Below are positions 16,373 to 25,029 of a stretch of 54,003 nucleotides of DNA, piece by piece. The stretch's first letter is position 1, and each line of letters opens with the position of its first letter. The translations under genes and the position numbers were made by a program. The notes under the pieces are model-generated. The model did no database searches, was not told the origin of the DNA, and worked only from the letters and a program-made list of their open reading frames with translations. Origin of the DNA: Nitrobium sp046350935 (GTDB lineage Bacteria > Nitrospirota > Thermodesulfovibrionia > Thermodesulfovibrionales > Dissulfurispiraceae); the NCBI GenBank assembly GCA_046350935.1, contig JAXLZK010000027.1, positions 1 through 54,003 of the forward strand. The letters are read 5' to 3'.

Positions 16373-17617
16373 CTATGCCGACTCAGCCCTGTCTTCGTAG
16401 ACGAGAAGGGAGCGCCCCCTCTTATCGATCGCCTCTTCGTTGATGATGCACTCGACCACCCCCGTCTTGGAAGGAATCTCGTACATGACATCGAGCATCA
16501 CGTCCTCGAGGATGGCCCTCAATCCGCGTGCACCCGTCTTCCTGTCGATCGCCTTCTTCGCAATGGCGTGCAGCGCGCCCTCCGTGAATTTCAAGCGGAC
16601 GTTGTCGAGGGAGAGCAGCTTCTGGTACTGCTTCACCAGGGAGTTCTTCGGCTCGGTCAGGATCCTCACCAGGGCCGCTTCGTCCAGCTCTTCAAGCGTC
16701 GCCACGACAGGGAGCCTGCCGATGAACTCGGGGATCAGGCCGTAGCGTATCAGGTCCTCCGGCTCCACGAGCGCCAGGGAGGCGCTTTTCTTTCTTTCGC
16801 CTTCCTGAACAGCGGCTTCAACGGTAAAACCGATGCTTCTCTTCCCCGTCCTCTGCTCGATGATCCTGTCGAGGCCCACGAAAGCGCCCCCGCAGACGAA
16901 AAGGATGTTGGTGGTGTCGAGCTGGATGTACTCCTGCTGGGGGTGCTTCCTCCCCCCCTGCGGAGGAATGTTCGCAACCGTCCCCTCGATAATCTTGAGG
17001 AGCGCCTGCTGTACTCCCTCGCCCGATACGTCGCGGGTGATGGAGGGGCTGTCCGACTTTCTGCTGATCTTGTCGATCTCGTCGATGTAGATAATGCCCC
17101 TCTGCGCCCTCTCCACGTCGTAGTCGGCGGCCTGGAGCAGCTTCAGGAGCACGTTCTCCACATCCTCGCCCACGTAGCCCGCTTCGGTAAGGGTCGTCGC
17201 GTCAGCGATGGTGAAAGGCACATCGAGAAAACGCGCCAGGATCTGTGCGAGGAGCGTCTTCCCCGTCCCCGTGGGGCCGATCATGAGAATATTGCTCTTC
17301 TGGAGCTCCACGTCCGATTTAGAGCCCCTGAATATCCTCTTATAGTGATTATGGACGGCAACGGACAGGACCCTCTTTGCCTGTTCCTGCCCGATGACGT
17401 AGTCGTTGAGAAACTTGTGGATTTCGACAGGGGTCGGAAGCTTCCGGGAGAATTCCTTGTCGGATATATGGAGCTCCTCGTCGATGATCTCGTTGCAGAG
17501 ACCGACGCACTCGTCGCATATGTATACCATGGGTCCCGCTATCAGCTTTTTGACCTCATCCTGCCCCTTTCCGCAGAATGAGCACTTCAGGGCAGTGTCA
17601 TTCACCTTTCTTGCCAT
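16373..17617 (-). CDS. clpX: ATP-dependent Clp protease ATP-binding subunit ClpX
   Basis: AAA+ unfoldase that feeds substrates to ClpP. The 414 residues start with the zinc-binding domain: two CxxC pairs, CSFCGKGQ near residue 12 and CDECVGLC near 34. The AAA+ domain has Walker A GPTGTGKTLL, Walker B IIYIDEIDKI, sensor residues and the pore loop GYVGEDVE. The ClpP-binding IGF loop appears as RSIGFTVEA. The ATG at 17617 follows GGGAGGTTGTG. It lies third in the tig-clpP-clpX order; about 100 bp separate it from clpP. Confidence 0.97.
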   Translation of the reverse strand: MARKVNDTALKCSFCGKGQDEVKKLIAGPMVYICDECVGLCNEIIDEELHISDKEFSRKLPTPVEIHKFLNDYVIGQEQAKRVLSVAVHNHYKRIFRGSKSDVELQKSNILMIGPTGTGKTLLAQILARFLDVPFTIADATTLTEAGYVGEDVENVLLKLLQAADYDVERAQRGIIYIDEIDKISRKSDSPSITRDVSGEGVQQALLKIIEGTVANIPPQGGRKHPQQEYIQLDTTNILFVCGGAFVGLDRIIEQRTGKRSIGFTVEAAVQEGERKKSASLALVEPEDLIRYGLIPEFIGRLPVVATLEELDEAALVRILTEPKNSLVKQYQKLLSLDNVRLKFTEGALHAIAKKAIDRKTGARGLRAILEDVMLDVMYEIPSKTGVVECIINEEAIDKRGRSLLVYEDRAESA

Positions 17618-17720
17618 CACAACCTCCCGTCAATGGTAAGGGAAACGGAAGACGAAGGGGAGAAGCACCCACGGCAGCCGCCTCCAGGCGCTCCGTCGCT
17701 TTCCCGCCTCCGGCCTCTTG

Positions 17721-18314
17721 CTATTTTTTACTCTTTACGATGGATATTACCTCGTCCACAAGACCGTACGCCTTCGCCTCGTCGCCCGACATGAAGTAGT
17801 CCCTTTCCGTATCCGTATGGATCTTATCGAAGGGCTGTCCCGTATGGCGGGCCATGATCTTGTTCAGGGTTTCCTTCATCCTCAGGATTTCCCTCGCATG
17901 GATCTCCACGTCGGTGGCCTGCCCGTAGAAGCCCGCCGTGGGCTGATGGATCATGATCCGGGAGTGCGGGAGTGCAAACCGCTTTCCCTTTGTGCCCGCG
18001 CACAGGAGCAGCGCACCCATGCTGGCGGCCTGTCCGATGCAGTAGGTGGCGATATCGGGCTTCACATACTGCATGGTATCGTACATGGCGAGCCCCGAAG
18101 AGACGACCCCCCCGGGCGAATTGATGTAGATATGGATGTCCTTTTCGGGGTCTTCGGTCTGCAGGAAGAGCAGCTGCGCGATCACCACGTTCGCCACGTT
18201 GTCGTCGATCGCGGTGCCGATGAAGATAATCCTGTCCTTCAGAAGCCGCGAATAGATGTCGTATACCCTCTCCGTTCTGCCTGTCTGCTCTATCACGATC
18301 GGGACTATGCTCAT
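17721..18314 (-). CDS. clpP: ATP-dependent Clp protease proteolytic subunit ClpP
   Basis: Serine peptidase forming the tetradecameric chamber used with ClpX. The 197 residues are standard length. The catalytic triad is Ser98 in GQAASMGALLL, His123 in RIMIHQP and Asp172 after HTDTER. Other family marks are RIIFIGTAIDD, YINSPGGVVSSGLAMYD and the C-terminal SGDEAKAYGLVDEV. The ATG follows AGGAGA and starts 3 nt after the tig stop codon, so the two are almost certainly co-translated from one message. Confidence 0.98.
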   Translation of the reverse strand: MSIVPIVIEQTGRTERVYDIYSRLLKDRIIFIGTAIDDNVANVVIAQLLFLQTEDPEKDIHIYINSPGGVVSSGLAMYDTMQYVKPDIATYCIGQAASMGALLLCAGTKGKRFALPHSRIMIHQPTAGFYGQATDVEIHAREILRMKETLNKIMARHTGQPFDKIHTDTERDYFMSGDEAKAYGLVDEVISIVKSKK

Positions 18315-18317
18315 GGC

Positions 18318-19559
18318 CTATTCTCCTTTCTCCATCGTCGCCTTGCTCAACAGAAGATCCAAAACCTTTTTCTCGAAGAGGGCATGCCGCACTCCCTCCA
18401 GCGACCCGTCCTTCGTTATATAATATTTTATAACATTCTCGGGGGAGATATAATACCTCTGCGCAAGATTGAGGACCTCCGCCTTCACTTCATCATCGGA
18501 GACCACCACTCCCTCCTTCTCCCCGATGATCTCGAGCAGCAGGGAGGCCCGTGCGCTCTTGACCGCATGGGGCTCCAGCTCGGCCCGCAGCTCCTCGTCG
18601 GAGCGGGTTTCCGTGCCGCCCGACCGGATGTCGTTGATGAGGAGGCTGATTTCCGCCTGGAGCATGCTTTCCGGCACTTCAACGGTATGGGACTCAAGGA
18701 GCGTATCCAGAATCTCCCGCTGCTTCGCCATATCCGCACTTTTGCTCTTGGCGGAAAGCATATTCTCGTGCACCTTGCTCCTCAGCTGCTCCAGGCTCTC
18801 GAAGCCCAGATCTTTTGCGAGCTCATCGTCGATGGCAGGCAGACGGCGCTTCTTCACTTCCTTTATCGTGATCGAGAACCGGGGGGTCTTCCCGGCGAAG
18901 GGAGACTGCATCTCTTCGGGAAAAGCCGTCTCTATCTCCACCGCATCCCCCTTCTTCTTCCCGGTGAGGCCTTCGAAGAAATCCGGAGGATAGGGGCCGC
19001 TCCCCATTTTCAGGACGGCGTCCGTGGCCCCCTGCTCTTCGCCCTGTACGGTGTAATCGATAGTGACAAGGTCCCCTGTCTCTGCAGGCTCCTCGGAAGA
19101 CTCGTAGGCGGCCCTTTCCCCGGCAACGGTCTTCAGCGCCTTCTCCACCTCGTCCTCCTTCACCTCCACCGGTACGTCCTTGACCTTTACTCCTTCGTAG
19201 GTGAGGTTCTCCACGCTGGGCATGACGTCCACGGTGATCGTCATGGTGAGGGACTCATTCCTCCTGAAGTCGAACTGCTCCTCCATCACCGGCTTCGAGA
19301 CCGGCTTCATCCCCGCCTCTTTGAGGGCGTCTGAATAGTAGTGGGGCACCAGCTTCTCGAGCACGTCCGCCTCCACATTCCTGCCGAACTTCTTTTCAAT
19401 CAGGGTCATCGGCGCCTTGCCCGGCCTGAACCCCGGAATCTTCGCCTGTCTCTGCGCCTCCTGAAGTCCTCTCCGGATCTCCGTCTCGAGAGCGTCCGCA
19501 GGAATCTCTATGGTAAGCCTCTTCCTCGTTGCCGATACATCCTCACGCGCCTTTAACAA
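18318..19559 (-). CDS. tig: trigger factor (ribosome-associated chaperone and prolyl isomerase)
   Basis: First chaperone met by nascent chains at the ribosome exit. The 413 residues contain the N-terminal ribosome-binding domain with the signature GFRPGKAPM near residue 45. The FKBP-type PPIase domain (VTIDYTVQGEEQG, FFEGLTGKKKGD, FSITIKEVKKR) follows, then a helical C-terminal substrate-binding region. The start is a TTG at 19559 preceded by GGGAGG with 5-6 nt spacing; no ATG or GTG in frame fits better. It is the first gene of tig-clpP-clpX, 3 nt before clpP, under a promoter with a perfect TTGACA. Confidence 0.94.
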   Translation of the reverse strand: MLKAREDVSATRKRLTIEIPADALETEIRRGLQEAQRQAKIPGFRPGKAPMTLIEKKFGRNVEADVLEKLVPHYYSDALKEAGMKPVSKPVMEEQFDFRRNESLTMTITVDVMPSVENLTYEGVKVKDVPVEVKEDEVEKALKTVAGERAAYESSEEPAETGDLVTIDYTVQGEEQGATDAVLKMGSGPYPPDFFEGLTGKKKGDAVEIETAFPEEMQSPFAGKTPRFSITIKEVKKRRLPAIDDELAKDLGFESLEQLRSKVHENMLSAKSKSADMAKQREILDTLLESHTVEVPESMLQAEISLLINDIRSGGTETRSDEELRAELEPHAVKSARASLLLEIIGEKEGVVVSDDEVKAEVLNLAQRYYISPENVIKYYITKDGSLEGVRHALFEKKVLDLLLSKATMEKGE

Positions 19560-19577
19560 TGTGTCCTCCCTGCTGTG

Positions 19578-19632
19578 TAGTGCTTTAGTGCTTGAAATTC
19601 AATCGTTTAGTGTAATATTTCTCCTAGTGCTT
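19578..19632. repeat. three TAGTGCTT repeats in the tig promoter region
   Basis: TAGTGCTT occurs three times on the plus strand: 19578-19585 and 19586-19593 in direct tandem, and 19625-19632 directly next to the -35 box inside the promoter spacer. A partial TTTAGTGTAA lies between. This looks like a transcription-factor binding array. The half-site recalls the GAGTGCTAA arm of CIRCE, but the inverted arm is missing. Confidence 0.5.
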
Positions 19633-19638
19633 TGTCAA
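19609..19638 (-). promoter_or_regulatory. promoter of tig-clpP-clpX
   Basis: On the minus strand a perfect TTGACA (19638-19633) and TACACT (19614-19609) are separated by 18 bp. The leader to the tig TTG would be about 45 nt and carries two of the TAGTGCTT repeats. Confidence 0.6.
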
Positions 19639-19694
19639 TTTGGGGCATCTTTTCAGGCGGGGGATGCGGGAGGGAAGACGCCGGACCCTATTCC

Positions 19695-20165
19695 TCAGCG
19701 GGGAGAGAGGAGCGCAATGATTTCTCGTGCGGTCTGCTCCACCGGGGCGGACAACCCCTCGGCAAAGTCTTTGCTGCCCGTCTGGATGCCGACGAAAGCC
19801 ACCTCCGATCCCGTATCGTAGTGTATGATTTTCGCCACTCCGGAGAGGGGAAAGGTATGGGTGCTCACGATACCGTCTTCGATCAGCTCCGGAGGAACGA
19901 CCCTCGCCTCGCCGGCGGCGCCCCCGAACTCGGCGGCATCGATGATCACCGTCCGTACGGGCTTCGCCCCCACGGCCCTGTCGATGACGTTCTCGGGTCT
20001 TTCGCCCGCGTCGAGCACGAGGATGCCGTCCCGCTGCAGAGGGAGGTGCCGCGCAATGTACGGGCCGACGCCGTCGTCGGCCCGCAACACGTTCCCTGCC
20101 GTTATTATAAGTATAGTGTCCGGCGGGCGCGGTTGTAAAAGTTTTTTTATCTCATCGTTCAACAA
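19695..20165 (-). CDS. [NiFe]-hydrogenase maturation endopeptidase (HycI family)
   Basis: Aspartyl-type endopeptidase that trims the C-terminal tail of the hydrogenase large subunit once nickel has been inserted. The 156 residues show the family's GNVLRADDGVGPYIA near residue 24, with the metal-binding Asp, the segment VLDAGERPEN with its conserved acidic residue, and HTFPLSGV with the conserved His. The gene overlaps the 3' end of hydA by 14 nt, and no ATG is available in frame, so I take the TTG at 20165 (or 20162) as start. The large subunit next door ends nine residues after its last ligand motif, consistent with being this protease's substrate. Confidence 0.85.
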   Translation of the reverse strand: MLNDEIKKLLQPRPPDTILIITAGNVLRADDGVGPYIARHLPLQRDGILVLDAGERPENVIDRAVGAKPVRTVIIDAAEFGGAAGEARVVPPELIEDGIVSTHTFPLSGVAKIIHYDTGSEVAFVGIQTGSKDFAEGLSAPVEQTAREIIALLSPR

Positions 20166-21480
20166 AGCGCACGTTCAGCAGATGGGTGGAGCAGGAGATG
20201 CACGGGTCGTAGGCGCGCACCAGCATCTCGAGCGCCAGGGTGATCTCCTCCTCGCTCTTCGGCAGGATCTCGGGCACCAGTTTTTCCATGTCATGCTCGA
20301 TATTGCTCAGGTTCTGGTTGGTGGGGATGATGCAGTTCGCATTCACGATGATCCCTTTTTCGTCCACCTCGTAGTGATGGAAAAGGACTCCGCGCGGCAC
20401 CTCCACCGCCCCCACTCCGCTCCCCGCCCTCACCGGGACCGCAGACCTCTCATTGAGTCCGACGAGGACCGCCTCGCTCCGGTCCACTCCCCGCTCCTGA
20501 GACTCCCGGACGATCCGCAGGGCGTCTTCGAGGCAGTGCACGGACTCGATCAACTGGGCGGCCGTGTTCAGATAGGGATTGGTGCACTTCGGCTTCATTC
20601 CCACGGCAGCGGCAACCTCCTTCGCCTTCGGGTGCAGTTTCCGATAGTTGAGATTGAAGCGCGCCAGTGCGCCAACAGCATAGGAGTCGCGGCTCAGTTT
20701 CGCATGCTTCGCCGAGGAGTGGGGGACGACGAACTCATTGGTGATCCTCCGGTACTCCTCCTTCGGCATCCTGACGCCGTCGGTCGATCCGATATCTCCT
20801 GAAAGCATGGGGTATTCCTCGTCGTCGCTCACCAGGGCGACATACTCCGTGTCCCGCTCGAACTCGGGAAAACGGAAAGTGGAAGCCAGCTCCACCGTCG
20901 CCTCCATGTCGGGCCGCATCCCCTCCAGGAGGAGAAGGAGAGAGTCCAGCTCCCGCTCCCCCGGCAGCTTGGTAAAGCCGCCGACCACCGCCGAAACAGG
21001 GTGGACGTGGCGGCCCACCAGGATCTCGCACGCCTCGTTGCAGGTCTTCTTCATCCGCAAAGCCCTGCGCACCACCTTGTTATGCGTATCCACCAGGGGG
21101 ACGAAGCTCTTCACTCCCAGAAGATCGGGTGCGGCGAGCAGATAGAGATGCAGGATATGGCTGTCGAGGGTCTCGAGGTGCAGGAGAAGCTTCCTGAGCC
21201 GTATCGTCTGCTCGGAAGGGATAATGCCGAGGGCGTCCTCGGCTGCCTGCAGGGAGGCGAGAGTATGTCCGCAGGAGCAGATGCCGCAGATCCTGCTGGT
21301 GATATGCTGCGCCTCGAAGAGGGAGCGCCCCCGCAGCATGCCCTCGAACAGCCGCGGCGCCTCCACGACAGCGAGGCGGCAAGTTTCGAGTCTCCCCTCC
21401 TTCACATTGACCACGATGTTCCCGTGGCCCTCCACCCGGGTCAGATATTCAACGTTTATCGCGAGATTTTTCTTATTCAT
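20152..21480 (-). CDS. hydA: group 3b-type [NiFe]-hydrogenase large (alpha) subunit
   Basis: Catalytic subunit of a cytoplasmic NAD(P)-linked hydrogenase/sulfhydrogenase. The four Cys ligands of the NiFe centre are present: RICGICSCGH (C65, C68) and DPCISCSTH (C427, C430). The N-terminal TRVEGHG is also typical. Residues after His433 form a nine-residue tail that would be cleaved on maturation. The 442-residue length fits group 3 enzymes. The ATG overlaps the hydD stop as ATGA, and its own 3' end overlaps the maturation protease gene. The subunit set B-G-D-A is diagnostic for group 3b; HoxEFU-type diaphorase genes are absent. Confidence 0.93.
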   Translation of the reverse strand: MNKKNLAINVEYLTRVEGHGNIVVNVKEGRLETCRLAVVEAPRLFEGMLRGRSLFEAQHITSRICGICSCGHTLASLQAAEDALGIIPSEQTIRLRKLLLHLETLDSHILHLYLLAAPDLLGVKSFVPLVDTHNKVVRRALRMKKTCNEACEILVGRHVHPVSAVVGGFTKLPGERELDSLLLLLEGMRPDMEATVELASTFRFPEFERDTEYVALVSDDEEYPMLSGDIGSTDGVRMPKEEYRRITNEFVVPHSSAKHAKLSRDSYAVGALARFNLNYRKLHPKAKEVAAAVGMKPKCTNPYLNTAAQLIESVHCLEDALRIVRESQERGVDRSEAVLVGLNERSAVPVRAGSGVGAVEVPRGVLFHHYEVDEKGIIVNANCIIPTNQNLSNIEHDMEKLVPEILPKSEEEITLALEMLVRAYDPCISCSTHLLNVRFVER

Positions 21481-22223
21481 ACCGGATCCTGCTCCCTGCA
21501 GGTGTTGTACATACCCATTTTGTTGCCTATAAGCTCCACGGAAATCCCGTACTTGTCGAACACGGCCTTCATTCCGCGCTGGTTGGGATTGCTCACCATA
21601 CCGCGGCAGCCGTAGCATATGTTGCCGTTGTTGATGCACCACGAGTTGCAGCCGGCACGGGTAACGGGGCCGAGGCACGTGACTCCCCGCTCGTACATGC
21701 AGACGTTTTCGTTCAGTATGCATTCGACGCATACCGCATAGTCCGGCACCGGGTACGTGGTGCCCTGGAGAACGGCCCGCAGGACCTTCAGGAACTCGGG
21801 AGGATACACAGGACACCCGTTGACGAAATAGTCCACCGGCACCACCTGATGCACCGCCCGCGTCTTCTCTGACGGAAAGAGCCGGTAATGGTCCCCGTAG
21901 ACGTATTTCCGGATATCATCGGGGTCGAACCGGTTCTTCATGCCGTTCACCCCTCCGATCGTGGCGCACGACCCATACGCAATGAGGACCCCGGCCTTCT
22001 TCCGTATCTCCCTGATCCTCCCGACAGCGTGGGCGTCCGTGATGCTCCCCTCCACAATGGCCACGTCCACGTTCCGGTCCCACTTCTCGGACATCACCTC
22101 CCGGAACTCCACGACCTCCACGATGTCCAGAACATCGAGGAGGTCCTCTCCCAGGTTCGCCACCTGGAGCTGGCACCCCTCGCAGCAGGCGAAGTCGTAA
22201 AAAGCGACCGTCGGTCTTTTCAT
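21477..22223 (-). CDS. hydD: [NiFe]-hydrogenase small (delta) subunit
   Basis: Fe-S subunit passing electrons between the NiFe site and the other subunits. The 248 residues have no Tat signal, consistent with a cytoplasmic enzyme. The proximal-cluster cysteines appear in CCEGCQLQ (from residue 13), YGSCATIGGVNG and VNGCPVYPPE. Further cysteine groups, CVECILNENVC and CLGPVTRAGCNSWCINNG, supply medial and distal clusters. It sits 1 nt after hydG and overlaps hydA by 4 nt. Confidence 0.92.
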   Translation of the reverse strand: MKRPTVAFYDFACCEGCQLQVANLGEDLLDVLDIVEVVEFREVMSEKWDRNVDVAIVEGSITDAHAVGRIREIRKKAGVLIAYGSCATIGGVNGMKNRFDPDDIRKYVYGDHYRLFPSEKTRAVHQVVPVDYFVNGCPVYPPEFLKVLRAVLQGTTYPVPDYAVCVECILNENVCMYERGVTCLGPVTRAGCNSWCINNGNICYGCRGMVSNPNQRGMKAVFDKYGISVELIGNKMGMYNTCREQDPV

Positions 22224-22224
22224 A

Positions 22225-23061
22225 TCACAATGCCTCGCTCACGTTTCTGATATCCGCATAGTTGAAAACGGGCCCGTCCTGGCAGACGTAGAGCCCCTGG
22301 ATCTGGCATCTCCCGCATTTTCCCATTCCGCACTTCATATGCCGCTCGAAGGAGAGCAGGATCTGCCGCTCCGGGATCTTCTTCGCCAGCAGCTCCCTGA
22401 TGACGAACCTGTACATGATCGGCGGGCCTACCACCACGGCGAAGGTCCTCTCCGGCTCGATATCCACGCCGGGGATAAGGGTGGTAATGACTCCTACATT
22501 CCCGGCCCAGTCAGGGGCGGCCCGGTCCACGGTGCATTCGTAGTGGACGTCCATGCGGCGGTTCCATTGATCGAGCTCATCGCTGAAAAGCATATCCTGC
22601 GGGGACTTGCATCCGAGGAGGATATGGACCTTTCCGAATTCCCTTCTGTTAAAGAGGACATGCTTGATAAGCGACCGGAGAGGGGCGATGCCGAGACCCC
22701 CCGCAACGATGAGGAGGTCGTTCCCCTCCAGGATGCGTATGGGGAACCCCTTTCCGTACGGCCCCCGGATCCCGATTTCGTCGCCTGCTTCGATCGTGTG
22801 CAGGGCCTCGGTCACCCTGCCCGCCGCCCTGACGCAGATCTCGAAGGAGCCGCGTGTGGCAGGGGAGGAGGATACGGAAATGGGCACCTCCCCCACCCCG
22901 AACACCGAAACCATGACGAATTGCCCCGGGTCGTGGTCGAGACTCACGCCTCCCTCCAGCGCAACCTCGAAGAGCTTCTCCTGCGGAGTCAGCTTCTTCG
23001 TGCGGAGTATCTTCCCCTTCCTGACGTTGTAATTGGATTCCTTGATCACCACTCTTTCCAT
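22225..23061 (-). CDS. hydG: hydrogenase gamma subunit, FAD/NAD(P)-binding reductase
   Basis: Ferredoxin-NADP reductase-like subunit through which NAD(P)H exchanges electrons with the hydrogenase. The 278 residues contain the FAD-binding barrel (DPGQFVMVSVFG, then VPISVSSSPA, the RxYS-like segment), the nucleotide-binding VAGGLGIAPLRSL and a C-terminal [2Fe-2S] motif CGMGKCGRCQIQG plus a further Cys in LYVCQDG. This layout equals that of sulfhydrogenase gamma and dihydroorotate dehydrogenase PyrK-type subunits. It lies 7 nt after hydB. Confidence 0.92.
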   Translation of the reverse strand: MERVVIKESNYNVRKGKILRTKKLTPQEKLFEVALEGGVSLDHDPGQFVMVSVFGVGEVPISVSSSPATRGSFEICVRAAGRVTEALHTIEAGDEIGIRGPYGKGFPIRILEGNDLLIVAGGLGIAPLRSLIKHVLFNRREFGKVHILLGCKSPQDMLFSDELDQWNRRMDVHYECTVDRAAPDWAGNVGVITTLIPGVDIEPERTFAVVVGPPIMYRFVIRELLAKKIPERQILLSFERHMKCGMGKCGRCQIQGLYVCQDGPVFNYADIRNVSEAL

Positions 23062-23068
23062 ACTTTCC

Positions 23069-24109
23069 TCATCCCCTCCCGATCAGCGCATTCAGGGTCT
23101 CCTTGAGCCGGATGCCGGCCATGCAGGTCCTGCTGCACCGTCCGCATCCGGTGCAGAAGAAGCGGGAGTAAGTGCTCACCGGATACCGGAACTTGCGGTA
23201 GTAGCGATGCTTCTGCCTGTCGGACCGCTCCTTCCGGAAGTTTTCGCCCCCGGCGACCTTGGCAAAAGGCTCGAGCTGACAGGAGTCCCATCTGCGCACC
23301 CGCGCGCCGCCCTTCGGATCGAGGGTCCCCTCGTCCGCGATATCGAAGCAGTAGCAGGTGGGGCAGACGGCGGTGCAGTTCCCGCAGGAAAGACATCTCT
23401 CGCCCACCTCTTTCCATACGGGGCTTCCGAAGGCCGCATCGAACAGCCCGGGGATCTCCCGCGGCTCGATCTCCACTTCGTTTCTGAAGGTCTTTCGCTT
23501 CGCCTCACGGAGCCCGGCCAGCTCCTGCAAATGGGCTTTGCCGGCGGGATGGAAGAGCTTCGTCGCCTCTACGATCTCGTCGCCGGTCTGCGTATGGATA
23601 TGGACGATAAAGTACTCCTCTCTTTCGGTGAACAACAGGTCGTATCCGCCCGAGGGCATGCTCGCGTTCACCAGGGCGCAGCTCGCATGCTCGTCGCAGT
23701 AGTCGTTGCACTCCAGCCCGATGATGCCGATCTTGTTCGAACGGATCAGGTAGTTGTAGTCCTTGGGGCGGCGCGAAAAAACCATGTTGAGGCAATGGAT
23801 GCCCGCCAGGTCGCAGGTATGGACGCCGAAGAGCACCATGCGCTCATAATAGACAACGGCTTTCACCTCGAATCCGTGTCGAAAGGTGTATTCAGTCAGG
23901 GTTTCCCGCTGCGGCATGAAGAACTTCTTCGGAGGGAGGATCGTGGGGATGTACCGGAGCGCTATCCGGTCACCCGAAGTGACTTCCTCGAAAGCGTAGG
24001 TGCCGTATCCCCGCGCTACGGGAGCGACTACTTTCTGCAGATGGGAGAGCCGGGAGATGAAATCGTCGAAGTCCTCTTTCTTCAGAACTGCATATTGGAC
24101 ATCTTTCAT
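23069..24109 (-). CDS. hydB: hydrogenase beta subunit, [4Fe-4S] electron-transfer protein
   Basis: Electron-transfer subunit related to anaerobic sulfite reductase subunit A and sulfhydrogenase beta. Of 346 residues, the C-terminal third holds two [4Fe-4S] motifs, CLSCGNCTAVCPTCYC and CTGCGRCSRTCMAG. The N-terminal part (FFMPQRETL, FGVHTCDLAGI, CNDYCDEHASC) is typical of the family. I chose the ATG at 24109 because it matches family N-termini; GGGACA upstream is a weak ribosome-binding site. It is the first gene of hydB-hydG-hydD-hydA-protease, 202 bp after the ywiC-like gene on the same strand. Confidence 0.92.
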   Translation of the reverse strand: MKDVQYAVLKKEDFDDFISRLSHLQKVVAPVARGYGTYAFEEVTSGDRIALRYIPTILPPKKFFMPQRETLTEYTFRHGFEVKAVVYYERMVLFGVHTCDLAGIHCLNMVFSRRPKDYNYLIRSNKIGIIGLECNDYCDEHASCALVNASMPSGGYDLLFTEREEYFIVHIHTQTGDEIVEATKLFHPAGKAHLQELAGLREAKRKTFRNEVEIEPREIPGLFDAAFGSPVWKEVGERCLSCGNCTAVCPTCYCFDIADEGTLDPKGGARVRRWDSCQLEPFAKVAGGENFRKERSDRQKHRYYRKFRYPVSTYSRFFCTGCGRCSRTCMAGIRLKETLNALIGRG

Positions 24110-24169
24110 GGTTGTCCCTTCCGAGAAACGGGTTGACCGATAACTGCTTCCCTTGAGTGCACACACCTC

Positions 24170-24183
24170 GCTGTCCTTTTGCC
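24170..24183 (-). promoter_or_regulatory. weak sigma-54-like site upstream of the hydrogenase operon
   Basis: On the minus strand TGGCAAAAGGACAGC has the invariant GG and GC spaced by 10 nt and a perfect TGGCA at -24, but CAGC instead of TTGC at -12. It would place the transcript start about 50 nt before hydB. A TTGACT box just upstream has no good -10 partner. Confidence 0.3.
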
Positions 24184-24311
24184 AGTTTACCCCCGAGGTC
24201 CTCCTGAAGTCAACAAGGAATGCTGAGAGCCCGAGGAAGGGTTCAGGGGCGCGGAGGAAAGTGCGCCAGGGGGCTCCGCCAAAAAGCGGCTGTGGAATTT
24301 CCATCGCCGAT

Positions 24312-25007
24312 TCAATAGAAGAAGGCCGCAAGCACGAGAAAGGCGCTCCCCTTTCCCACCTCTATCCAGCCCAGCGTCTTCAACCGTACCCGGTAGGGGA
24401 AAGCGGCAAAAACGAGGGTATCGAGGAGGGGAAGGAGCAGAATCAGCGGAATCCCCATCTCCGCATATGCCGCAAGGCACAACGCCACATAGAGCACTGC
24501 CAGGACCCGCCGGGAAGGCTTTTTGCTCAGCTGCACCCTCACTTTGAAGACGCTGGCGGCGAAGAAGAGGGCTACTGACGCGAACAGGGCGGGGTCCAGG
24601 ATGCCCGATGCGGCAAAACGCGCCACCAGGGAGGAAAGGGCGAGAAGTGCAAAGCCCGCTATTTCGGTGACGAAGGCGTGCTCTCCCGCTCCTTTCAGAA
24701 AGAGGAGGTACAAGGCAGGCACAAAGGCAAAGGGGAGCAGCCGGAGAAGGGACGAGCCGAAAGCAGCCAGCAGGAGCAGCGTGGCCGCGCTCAGCTGCAG
24801 CACGAAGACCCCTCCAGCACGCTCCGGGGAGGGGCCGGCACGACGCATCCAGAGGACAAAGGCCTGCTTTGCATTGATGTACAAAGAAAGAGCGAGCAAG
24901 GGTGCGAGGGAGGCACCATTCACCGTTCTGCCCACGGCAAGGCCCGTCGCATAGGAGAGAAGCATCACGCTCCACGAGCCGTACTCTTTCAGAAAGTATT
25001 CCCGCAT
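24312..25007 (-). CDS. YwiC-like integral membrane protein
   Basis: A 231-residue polytopic membrane protein with about seven or eight hydrophobic segments. The N-terminus MREYFLKEYGSWSVMLLSYA resembles the YwiC family signature (a charged K-E-Y/H-G-x-W motif before the first helix). The function of YwiC is not established; it is often encoded near nitrate or redox genes in Firmicutes. I chose the ATG at 25007 (after CGGGAGCG) for agreement with that motif. It follows the flavin-reductase gene by 22 bp. Confidence 0.68.
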   Translation of the reverse strand: MREYFLKEYGSWSVMLLSYATGLAVGRTVNGASLAPLLALSLYINAKQAFVLWMRRAGPSPERAGGVFVLQLSAATLLLLAAFGSSLLRLLPFAFVPALYLLFLKGAGEHAFVTEIAGFALLALSSLVARFAASGILDPALFASVALFFAASVFKVRVQLSKKPSRRVLAVLYVALCLAAYAEMGIPLILLLPLLDTLVFAAFPYRVRLKTLGWIEVGKGSAFLVLAAFFY

Positions 25008-25029
25008 CGCTCCCGGGCGTGTCGCTCCC

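Noticed and set aside
17718..19334. Plus-strand frame of 538 codons opposite clpP and tig
   Set aside because: It crosses two well-defined minus-strand genes and shows no domain.
19578..19632. CIRCE operator (HrcA site)
   Set aside because: CIRCE is an inverted repeat with a 9-nt spacer; here the half-sites are direct repeats and the TTAGCACTC arm is missing.
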